Source of the DNA: Cylindrodendrum hubeiense
Taxonomy: Eukaryota; Ascomycota; Sordariomycetes; Hypocreales; Nectriaceae
Assembly: GCA_014621425.1 (NCBI GenBank)
Contig: JAANBB010000110.1
Location: 39,078-103,077, forward strand
Reading direction: 5' to 3'
DNA length: 64,000 bases
Each line of letters starts with the position of its first letter. Positions within the stretch are counted from its first letter, which is position 1. A model generated the notes under the pieces. The model was not told where the DNA came from, made no database searches, and saw only the letters and a list, made by a program, of their open reading frames with translations. Positions 54,171-64,000 of the stretch are shown one piece after another. The translations under genes and the position numbers were made by a program.

Positions 54171-55050
54171 CAGACGAAAGAAAGCAGAGAGCATTGTCCT
54201 ACGGCGAGACCCACATCATTCTTTCCGAGCCCCCCCCGACGCTGAATTCGACGGAATGTAATTCATCTTCAAGTACCTCATTCTGTGCAACTCGAATCTG
54301 AAACTCAAGGATTCCAGAGGACAGGCACCATTGATGGTCTCGGCGATGATCAGATTTGTCGAGCTTGCCAAGCGACTGGAATTCAAGGGCTACGACCCTA
54401 CGAACGAGGCGAACTGCAATGCACTAGAAGTGCTATCACGGGCACCTAGCAATAGTGGAGTTCCTTTCCCAGGACCCGTCTATTAGCTTGATGACCAAGG
54501 ACGACCAGTCAGCAACACCAATATCGACGGCCACGACAGGAGCCGGGTTTCTGCTCTCGCTTCTGTCCGACAGGACCGCAATGCCGAGTTTTGCCTCCAT
54601 GTGAAGAATGGGCTGGAGGGCGTCCTTAGGCAGGTTCTCAAGTGCACCACCGACATATATCCGAAAGCCCGTGGCGAATACGTCGATTCCAAAGGCGAGA
54701 GCACGAACACGCCACTTCACTATGCCGCTGAATACAGCCATGCCGAGTGTTCCGGTCTTTGTTGCCACCTCGGGCCAATTGCGAAGCGGTCAACAAGGCG
54801 TCATCGTCACCTTTGTAGTCGATGAGCCCGCTCCTTGATGCGGAGGTATCGACCGAGACGCCAGTCAGACGGGAAATGTGGGTGTTGGCGGATACAATAT
54901 TCTACGAAAAGGAAGCTGAGGCTGAGTTGCTTCTCGAGTACGGCGCGTTCCCACACCTGTCCGACTACTGGTCCTATTGCGACAGCCTCCTTGACTTCGC
55001 TGTCACGAATTCGTGAACAATTGTCCCGAGAGTCCTTCTGAAGCATTTGA
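54171..55050 (+). pseudogene. decayed ankyrin-repeat gene remnant
   Basis: Three plus-strand segments carry ankyrin-like text: LKDSRGQAPLMVSAM and NEANCNALEVLSRA at 54262-54486 (ending at TAG), NTPLHYAAEYSHAE at about 54712-54753, and EAEAELLLEYGAFPHLSD at about 54910-54963. They are separated by stops and frame changes. Together with the minus-strand fragment upstream, this is a graveyard of ankyrin genes beside the AT-rich block. Confidence 0.5.
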
Positions 55051-55985
55051 CCAGGCGGGGAAGTGGCAATTGCTGGTCATCTTCAAAAACAAATTTCAAC
55101 GCCAACAGATGCATTGCGGATCGTTATTAAGAGGAAGCAGGTGAGCTTATTCAATGCCCTCGTCCGAGCGAGTTGCGCAGTCTTTCTTGAGATCGGGTTC
55201 GCAACAGTATCCCACGGCTAGTGGCAAGTTTGTTGACACAACTCACAGCCCATTTCACTTCGAAGATGAAGCCATCTTTGGATGCCTGTAGACTCGATCG
55301 CCACGTGCCCACCGAAACACGGAATAATTGCAGACGCGTTTAGCTGTCGATCGATACTCATTTTCGATACGTTACACTGATGGGAGAATTGTAAAGTTAC
55401 AATATACTTGACTTGAAGGGTGCAATGTCAGGGTGATGGCATGAGTCATCCGAAAAGGACAAATACTTTTCAGAACCAGTATAGGCCCCCATTGTAGTAC
55501 GCTTTAGCGGAGTGTTCATTTCACTTTTGCCGCAGCCGGCAATGCAACAAAGAGGGAGTCGTGGCGATGAGCAACAAGAGGGCGTCAGTTGGTGCCCATG
55601 GCACAGCGGCCGACAGAGCTATCGTCGCCATGAGGTGCTCGCAGTACTTATCTGCTGGCTTATTCTTATCTCCCCTGTCTGAGTAAATCTTTCTCAAGGG
55701 TTGGTTTTGGTTGGTTTGTCTGATGGCTGGCCGAAGTGTGTGCGCACGTCGGTGTCGTTGCTTGCTTAGTCATGGAATTCCCTTGACGTTCACGCCTCGT
55801 TCACGCCTCGTTCACGTCTCACAGCCATAACATGCCTCGCTCCAAGACGGCACATGGTGTCATGACTGGCGAGGGCATCACTGCACACAAGCACATATCG
55901 CAATGGCCAACTTAAAAAACAGACCGAGCGCGCCTCCGCCTCTTGACCCAAAATCCTCCAAACCACCTCGTCTTTTTCGCTCGCC
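55051..55985. other. intergenic region, no gene seen
   Basis: Part of it may be further worn ankyrin sequence (EDEAIFGCL near 55263). The right end is the promoter of the FTA2-like gene. A CGTTCACGCCT(CGT) short repeat occurs at about 55788-55817. Confidence 0.4.
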
Positions 55986-57218
55986 ATGTACCCAGACTGG
56001 CCCGAGCCTGGCGTCCCTCTGCTGCCGCTGCCGCGCTGCTTCGGCCCCAAATTGAAACCCTTCGACTTCCAGGGCCCCCAGGAGATCGAGTTCCTCTCGT
56101 ACCTTGGCGAAGGCCTGCATTCGCATGTCATCAAGATCAAGATCCATGGGCAAATTTACGCCCTGAAGCTTGTAAGCAGGTCCATCGACGTTGTGAAGCG
56201 TCAGCACGTCAACTAATTCGGCGTACAGTTCAGATTTGTCCACGACTGTGACTGGCTGGGTTCTGCGGAAGACAGCAATCCCAACGATCTCGCCGAGATG
56301 TCCGCCTTTTACAATTTTTCCGAACCGTTCAGTGCCGAGTGCCGGGCCTTTGGCCGCCTCGAGGAGGTCGGCCGTAGAGACCTGGCCATCCGGTGCTACG
56401 GTTACATATTCCTCGACGAGAAGCACGAGCGTGCCCTGCAAGACCTCATGAATCTCGATTTAGAGGGGAATAATGAATATCCCACAGACGACTTGCGCTC
56501 TCGCTTCGTGGGCAAGAATGGTAGGGCTCCACCCGTCCGGTGCATCGTCAAGGAGTTCGGCCGGGCGGACGAGGACTTGCGGAACGGGTCTGCACGCAGG
56601 ATCCTCCGAGATGTTGTCCAACTGCAGCAGCTTGGCATCATCCATATCGACGTGGGTCATCGACAGCTCATCAACGGCAAGCTCGCCGACTTCAGCACGG
56701 CCATGACGACCCCACATTACATCATAAATGCAGAGATGAACCCGCTCTTGAAACCCGCAGGGATCGCTGCTTTAGAGTTCGAGACCTTCCAATTCAGCAT
56801 CAACGACTACTGGTATTTTGATGAGATGATACTGGAGTGGAACGAGGAACACGAGGACCCCAAGGACCAAGTCTCGGTCTTCGCCTTTTCTTACGGGCAG
56901 GGTTGGAGAAGGAGATACAACCTGAGACGCACACCAAACAGAGACCGTGTCTACTCGCTCGTCGATCCGAGGAAATTCTACCCGCAGGTCTACCCGCCAC
57001 TGGAGCAAATAGCTCGAGCAAGGAGGGGCGACCACATCAAGCCTCCTCCTGGAGGCGTCCCCAAGAGGCGCCGACTAAGGGTTGATGCCAAGCCACCTAG
57101 GTGGTATTACGATTGCGATAGTGCCGTGGCCGCAGATCTGAAGAGTACCACCCAGTGTAGTACCTCGCTCGAGTGGAATTACAAGAACGGGCTTTTTTGG
57201 CCAAAGCCGCGGAGATGA
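55986..57218 (+). CDS. FTA2-like (kinetochore Sim4 subunit-type, kinase-fold) protein
   Basis: Exons 55986-56171 and 56229-57218 give 391 aa. PKLKPFDFQGPQEIEFLSYL, GEGLHSHVIKIKIHGQIYAL + KLFRFV, MSAFYNFSEPFSAECRAFGR, VRCIVKEFGRADEDLRNG and DAKPPRWYYDCDSAVAADL match the large fungal family annotated as FTA2 (PF13095), which looks like a divergent kinase. IIHIDVGHRQLINGKLADFS lies where the HRD and DFG motifs would be, with HID and ADF. Many filamentous fungi carry dozens of copies, so a kinetochore role should not be assumed. The reading frame is intact despite lying next to the RIP-like block. Confidence 0.8.
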
Positions 57219-57524
57219 TCGACCGGCCACCGATGGCACGTGAGCTCAAGGGGCTACAGGGGATATTTAAGACACTGCCGGACTCTCTCTCTTTCAAGGC
57301 ATCTTTGTCAGATCTTACAGCATAGTGTGCACCTGCAGTTTTCTTTGCTTTCTTGGGCCCAGCCCAGCTGATGTCACAGCCTTTAATTTTCAACAGTTTT
57401 CCCCCGTTCTTTGATAATCCTACTTCCTGCCGTGTGATGAATTACTCTCCATATTCGGACTGTCAATTGCTTATGAGGCAGATGCATGGTGGTGGTTCCA
57501 TTGCTTGGAGTTTTGTCGAGATCA
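57219..57524. other. spacer between the FTA2-like gene and the LTR
   Basis: No gene is seen in this stretch; it ends at the terminal TGTT of the LTR. Confidence 0.4.
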
Positions 57525-57714
57525 TGTTACGGGGGTCGTCATAATAGGTCTGGACTCAGAGAGATGTATCGGTGGTCAATTCAAGCTGCTAGCAGTATCC
57601 ACACAGCTAAATATAGTGGTGGCATTCCCATCAGCCCTAACCGGCCCCATCTGATAGTCCGGCATCGGGCTTGATGCTTCGTGGGTCCCCTATATGACCT
57701 TGTGGCCCGCAATA
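57525..57714 (-). repeat. long terminal repeat of the Copia element, little RIP
   Basis: In the element's orientation (minus strand) the unit starts TATTGCGGGCC right after a polypurine tract TTAGGGGGGAG and ends CCCGTAACA, about 190 bp. If its first TA was TG before C-to-T mutation, the ends are TGTT...AACA, the standard LTR form. Base composition is near normal while the interior beyond 57830 is extremely AT-rich. The 5' LTR was not found by eye. Confidence 0.6.
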
Positions 57715-60700
57715 CTCCCCCCTAAGCCTAGTATGCCTGATAGGGTGTTCTAATTATGGTTAATTTGGTCTCAATCTCTCTATCTCTGGTGTTTCTAGTC
57801 TCCTAGGAAGTTATGTCCGTGAAGCTAATAAATTCCTTGTATTTTTTCTTGGCCAGTGGCTTTATAAGCCTGTTAGTAGCTATTTTGTTAGTGCTAATAT
57901 ATTATATCTTAATGTTTCTATTAATAATAGTCTCTTATATATAGTGGTGATATATAGTAATGTGCTTTATATGGATATGGTATTTAGGGTTATGAGCTAG
58001 CTTAATAGAGCTCTGGTTATCCGCGAAGATTATTAATAGTGAGGTTAATAGAATATCTAGCTTAACTATAAAGTTCTTAATCTATACTATCTCTGATATT
58101 ATAGTTAATATTCTGTAATATTTAGTTTCTGTGGTTAACTTTATGATTATTAGTTATCTCTTATTAGCTTATAAGATTAGGATCTTATTTATTATAAAGA
58201 TATATCTAATTATAGATTGTGAGGTATTGGGATTAGTAATATAATTAGAATTACTATATCTGTAAAGTCTATAGGGGTTATTATAGGTTTTTTATAGTTA
58301 TTTATAATAATAGATATCTTGGGATAGATTTCCTTTAAGATAATATAGGATATATCTTATTAATTTATAGTAAGCTTTATTAGGCTTAATTATAAAGTGT
58401 ATCTATAATCTTATTATAAAGGTAATATCTAGTCTTATCTATATAATTAGATAATTAAGTTTCCCTATAAGGGTTATATATATCTCTTTTAACTCTTATA
58501 AACTTAACTTAATATTCTTTCTTATCTTTAAGTAGATATCCAAATCTATTAGGGTTAAAGTTATCTTATAATTAGTTATCTAAAATATCTTGAGGATATC
58601 CCTTATATAGTTAGTCTATATAAGGGTAATACTATTATTATTAATAATTATAATTATAATATCTAAGAAGAAATATAGAAAGTTTAGTCTTTTAATATTA
58701 AGGTTAGAGTCTAGTTACTTATAATAATGTTCTTTTATGTCTTTATCTATTATAATTATAATTAGGTTATCTATATAAGAGGCTATAATAATCTCTTATT
58801 CTAGATCTAGATAGATTATAATATTTAATTTTAACTATTTAAAGCCTAGTTTAGTGAGCTTATTTTTGAGCTTCTTCTATTATTACTAGTTATTTTACTT
58901 GAGATTATAGAGAGCCTGGTTAAGTTAGATAATATAGTTATCTCTATAATCTTATTCTTTAATATAGTATTTATATTAAGAATTATAGAGGAAGTTATTA
59001 AGTAATAGGAATAGCTCTATATAGATATTTTCTTTAAGGTCTCTGTTAAAATAGATAGCTATAATATCTATTTATATAAGCCTATAATTATATTAAATTG
59101 TATGAGCTAAGATAATATACTAAGAGGTTAATCTTGCTATAGATAAGAAGATCTTATTATAATTAATATTTTTATATTATTAGAAGTCTTAAGCTATAAG
59201 TTTTAATTTATACTTTATTATCTTATTATACTTATTATATTTATATTTTAATATCTATTTTATTATTAAGAGATATTTTCCTATTAGTATTATAATATAA
59301 AATAGAAAGTTAATAATATTCTTATCTAGTAATACCTTTATCTCTAGGTAGGTTAATTTTTTTTAGGTTATTTTATCAGGGAGTTCGAGGACTTTATATA
59401 TAGTCTTTAAGTTGAGGTCTTAATATAAGATTATAATTATACTTATAATCTGGTCTATTGCCCTTATTGATTTTATCTTAAGTTTTATTACTTAGATCTA
59501 TCTGATTATCCTAGAAGGTTTTAATCTTATTATTTTATAGTTAGGTGATATTAGTAGGTTCTTAAGGAATATAATATATAAGATAGTATAGATTTACCTT
59601 ATATTTAGGTTCTAGATATAGTATAGATATTTTCCTTTAAAGTTAATAAGGATATCCTTAAATTTATAGGGTTATAGCTTTATTACCTTTATTTACTTTT
59701 CTAGTTTAATTATAATAATTATCTTATATCCTAGAACTTATAGGTATTTAATATTTAGTTAGTTTAGGTAATTATTATTATCTTTAGTTATTCCTTTAAT
59801 ATTATTATTAAAGATCTCTAATAGAGTCTTCTAATCTAAGTCTTCTATAGCTATTAGGTTTATAATATTAATTGTGGTAATTATAATCTCCTTTTATAGC
59901 TTAGGAGGGATATCCTAGATTATTATTATTATATAAGCTTTATTAAGGATAATATAGTAGGTATATTTAATAGTATTATTTTACTTATATTTATAGAGTG
60001 ATATGATTATAATTATTATATCTTATAGTCTTATATAAGCTTTAAGGGCTATATTCTAAAGTTTTTTATTTTTGTTAATCTGGATACTCTTTAACCTATT
60101 ATATTAGGTCTTAAGCTAGTTATATATTATAATAAGTATTATATAGGTCTTATTTTTAGTCTTGAATAGGTAAATAATATAGAAATAGCTTTTATTATTT
60201 ATTATTAGTAATATATATTTCTTTTTATTATATATAATAGGCTTAATCTTATAGAGGTTAATATAGAGGAGATCTAGAACTTATTATATTTATAAGATTA
60301 GGGCTTTTAAGTTATATCTAATAGTCTTTATAAGCTTATAGGTATTATAATTATTCCTAATAACTATTATTAGCTTTATTCCTCTATAAATTATTTTAAG
60401 AGTCTTATTAATATTCTTAGAATTATTATAATCTAGTTATTAGTATTATAGTATTATATTTTATATTTCTTAATATATAAATATTATCTATTTTTATAGG
60501 TCTTATTATTTAATAATATTTTTTATAATCTATAGGAGAAAGTTATATTTATAGATATTAATTATACTAATAATAAGGTCTTCCTTATTTATAATATAAT
60601 TCTAGTTAAAATAGCTATTAAAGAGATATATCTTTTTATTAGAAAAGATATTTAGTGAGAATAAGAGTATATAGATTATATTTTAGAGGGATATTATAAT

Positions 60701-61600
60701 AATCTCTTTTCTCTTTCTATATAATATTATAAGGACTATTTTAATAATTATTAGATATATAGGCTCAATACTTATTATAATTATAATTAATTTCTTTATC
60801 TCTATCTAGTTATTATTATAGAACTATTTAATATTATTAATAATATAAAGATTATTTTTAGAATCTTATAACTATTAATCCCTTTTATTAGGGATTATAA
60901 TCTCTATTATATATAATTATAAAATAAAGGTATAATCTATTAGGGTCTTATTAGGCTTTTATATTTAATTTAAATACCTTTATTAAGTTTATTATAATTA
61001 ATAGTTATAGGGACCTTAGGGCCTTTCTTATTAACTAGGAATTATTTATAGATCTCTCTTATCTTAGTGAGATTAATCTTATTAGCTTAATAGATAAAGC
61101 TATTATTTTCTAGGATATCTATAATTTTAAGGGCTTTTTTTAAGATAGTATATACCTATATAGACTCCCTTATCTTAGGATTAATAATACTCTTATCTTT
61201 AGGCTAGATCTTCTTCTTAGATTAATATTCCCTTAAGATATAACCCTTCTTATTATAATTATAATAGATAATATATAATAAGTCTTTTAGCTATTATAAT
61301 TATATTATTATTATTATATTAGATCTTCTATAATTACTATCTTAGCTATTACTATAATTACTATCTTAAGTAATCTTAGCCTTATATATATATCTCTTTA
61401 TATAAGTATTAAAATTATCTTAAATCTCTATTAAGATTAAGTTATTAAGATAGCTATCTCTTATCTTTATAAATATTTAATTAGTTTAATCTTCTATTAT
61501 AATATTTATACTAATTATAAAGATATTAAATTTAGTTCTTATTATAATANTACTATTTATATTATAATTATAAGAATATTTTATTTTCCTATAATATTAT
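57525..61600 (-). mobile_element. Ty1/Copia retrotransposon relic, RIP-like decay
   Basis: Reading the minus strand and allowing for C-to-T and G-to-A changes shows a Copia polyprotein in the correct order. A CCHC gag knuckle is at about 61225-61265, decayed to YNYNKKGYILREY. A YVDD-like reverse transcriptase site, now YIDNLI, is at about 58765-58776. The RNase H end FADNQSSIKLAHNPKYHIHI is at about 57975-58032 and a tail like GHNFLGD is near 57810. Stops are everywhere and TpA is in great excess. Integrase and the 5' LTR are not resolved. The left limit is the 3' LTR; the right limit is approximate. Confidence 0.7.
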
Positions 61601-64000
61601 ATAAAGTTTAATAAAGTTTATTAATTAGTTAATTATTATTATTTACTTTATATTTTTTATTTAGAGATTAACTATAATTAACTAAGAAAGTCTATAATAT
61701 AATATTTTAAAGTTATCTTTATATTTCAGTTTATTCTTTAATATTCTATTAATTATAATTCTTTCTAGAGTGTATTTATAAATTTTCAATCTCAATTAAA
61801 AATAACATTCTTTAGAATTTCGTAATTAATATACAGAAACTCTATATGTATAACTTAAGTCTAATCCTTAGTAAAATACTAATTATTCCCTAAGATAAAT
61901 AAATATATCGTATAAAATATATAGATTATATTAAATAGAATATTAAAATATAACTTTCCTAGGGCTTTTTAAAGAGAGTTCTTAGTTATAATTATTAATA
62001 GATAAATAATAATGTCTATAGCTATAATATAGAATAGGACTATTAATATCTAGATAGATTACAATTATTTATTTAGCTTATTATAAGAGATTTAACTATA
62101 TAGATAAATATTATTACTATATATCTATTAATTAATTAATACTGACGATTTTATAATAATAAATACGAATTATAAATTATTTTATACTTAATCTCTTCTA
62201 AAGTAATTATTCTCGAGATATATTTCCTATATAAGTTATTTAATTATTTTCTATAAGATATAATGTGTATTTTATATCTGAAATCTCATTAAGGTTAACC
62301 TATTTGAAAAATAATATCTTTATTTTCTTCTCTTAAGAAATGGTATTTCTATTAGTTTAATAATTATTCTAATTATAATAATAATCCTAGTTATATAACT
62401 AAGATAATATAATATAGCTAGTATTACCTCTTCTATATATAGTCTAAAAGTAATATATTCTAGATATCTTAAGTTTCTAAGCTTTAAATTTAATATAGAA
62501 CTTAAAGTATTTTTTTAATTTATTTAGCTATATTTTAATCTATATATAATCTTATTATATAATATAATTATATACTATTATCAGTAATAGCTATTATAAC
62601 TTTGATAATAGACGAATTATAATTATTTAATAAAAGGTTATATAAATAATAATAGAAAGATATATAAATAATACTGCTCTGTAATAATGTTTTAATTAAT
62701 TTAAATATATAATATAATATTATACATAAATATATTATTATTAATATTAATATTACATAGTATAGGCACTATATTTCTATAATACATTACTAACATTATA
62801 TATATATCTCTTTAATATAGGTATTTCACTTCTATTAAGGGAAGCAGAGTAAACTTTAGCTTATATCTTAATAAGAATATTATCTTAATATTTAAACTGT
62901 TATTTACCTTACCTAACTATCTATCCTAGAGGTATTCCTATTATGAATAATATATTGTTTTCTAGCTTAAATTTAAGATATGTAATTAATAGAATATATT
63001 AAATTCTTATTCTAGAAAAAGATGAACATTTATATTAAGTATTATTTATGTATTAATAATAGTTTTTATTAATATTAACTTCCTATATTTATACCTAAGT
63101 AAGTAAATAATAAATATTATATATCTTTCAATATACTTTATTTCTATATTTTTAAATCTTATCTAAAAATTCTTATTTATTTAGATATTTAGGAAAAAGA
63201 ATGATATTTCCTATAACTTATTTAATTTAATAATTGTAAGATTAAAATAGACTTTCTATTTACTTTCTGTATAAAGCTTAATTTATATTTGAATATTATT
63301 ATTAGAAAAATACATTGTATTATAATTAGTTAATAAACTATTTTAAATACTATAATTAATTTAATGTCCCTATTTATATATTTATTTATCTAATATATTC
63401 TAACTTATTTATTTAACTAAGCTTAAATATCTTTATACTTATCTATATAAAAGGAAAATCAAGTATCTAGAGAAAGATCTTATTTTATTTTCATTTACCA
63501 ATTATATATTATATATATATTATCTTTAACTCTTATTATAATGCTTAATAAAGAGCTTATCTAAGATTTAATATTTTAATCGTATTTATTAAGTTAATTC
63601 TATTATAATTAAGTTAATATAGATTTATATTATACTTAATATAGAGAGTTAAATACCAGAATGTTTAGGTCTAGATCTATTTAATTATAATAATATTATT
63701 ATATTAAAATTTAATAGATTATTATTATATATATTATTATAATTAGAAGGGACCTAGCTAATACTCTAAGCTAACTAAGAAAAGCTATATTATTAATATA
63801 ATAATATCTTAGTATAATATAACTATACTAGTTTAAACTTATAATATAACTTTAAAAGGAATAGTAAATTATTAGACTAATAGAGAAGATATAAAGATAA
63901 TAATAATAAAATAAAGAGTATTATTAAATTAAAAAGAACTTAAATATAAAGATCTCTTAAAAAGAATATTATAAATAGTATATATATATTATACCTAAGC
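61600..64000. repeat. AT-rich, gene-free block with RIP-like composition
   Basis: Sequence is dominated by TA, TTA and ATA; I see no ORF with coding character. It probably holds older RIP-worn repeats and the missing 5' LTR. One ambiguous base (n) sits at 61550, just inside the Copia relic. Such blocks are usual near centromeres or subtelomeres, or as AT isochores. Confidence 0.6.

Overview
The window is nuclear DNA of a filamentous ascomycete (Pezizomycotina). This rests on short GT-AG introns of about 45-85 bp with CTAAC/CTGAC-like branch points, monocistronic genes on both strands, typical fungal families (Zn2Cys6 regulator, HeLo domain, DUF4246, FTA2-like, GH28, GH5, OPT), 119-nt dispersed-type 5S rRNA genes, and an AT-saturated block holding a retrotransposon with C-to-T decay like that left by RIP (repeat-induced point mutation). 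I cannot name the species; a Sordariomycete is my guess.

Layout. 0-4.3 kb: the 3' end of a GH78 alpha-L-rhamnosidase, a secreted asparaginase-like protein and a secreted endopolygalacturonase. 6-17.4 kb: a possible small-molecule catabolic group made of a reductase (SDR), a Dal5-type MFS transporter, two FAD monooxygenases, a regulator with two Zn2Cys6 clusters, and an HSL-type esterase. 18.8-26.1 kb: a GPI-type GH5 endoglucanase, a DUF4246 protein, a tiny secreted Cys-rich peptide precursor with two copies of one module, and a PhyH-type dioxygenase. 26.7-41.8 kb: the most unusual region. A DUF7708/NTPase-like protein and a DUF7025/AAA ATPase diverge from one short intergenic region. They are followed by a GPI-type cupredoxin, a HeLo-pseudokinase, and a giant protein that joins a degenerate Hsp70 ATPase, three lid-like helical repeats and a complete Ser/Thr kinase. 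42.6-52.5 kb: an NmrA-like reductase, a 906-aa polyQ/WW/AYEQP-repeat protein, a Kre9-like small surface protein, two near-identical 5S rRNA genes, and an eight-exon OPT transporter. 53.4-55.1 kb: decayed ankyrin-repeat genes. 56-57.2 kb: an FTA2-like (kinase-fold) gene. From 57.5 kb to the end: a Copia element on the minus strand with a readable LTR and RIP-like decay of its interior, then AT-rich sequence without genes.

How the genes may work together. The plant-polymer genes (GH78, GH28, GH5) fit a saprotroph or plant associate. The 6-17 kb genes could take up and oxidise or hydrolyse an aromatic or ester substrate under the local regulator. The 27-42 kb genes combine domains used in fungal non-self recognition and regulated cell death (HeLo, STAND-like NTPase, AAA, chaperone and kinase modules), so this block is the best candidate for a new signalling system. 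These links are inference from domains and position. Exon boundaries were placed by eye from splice sites and reading frame.
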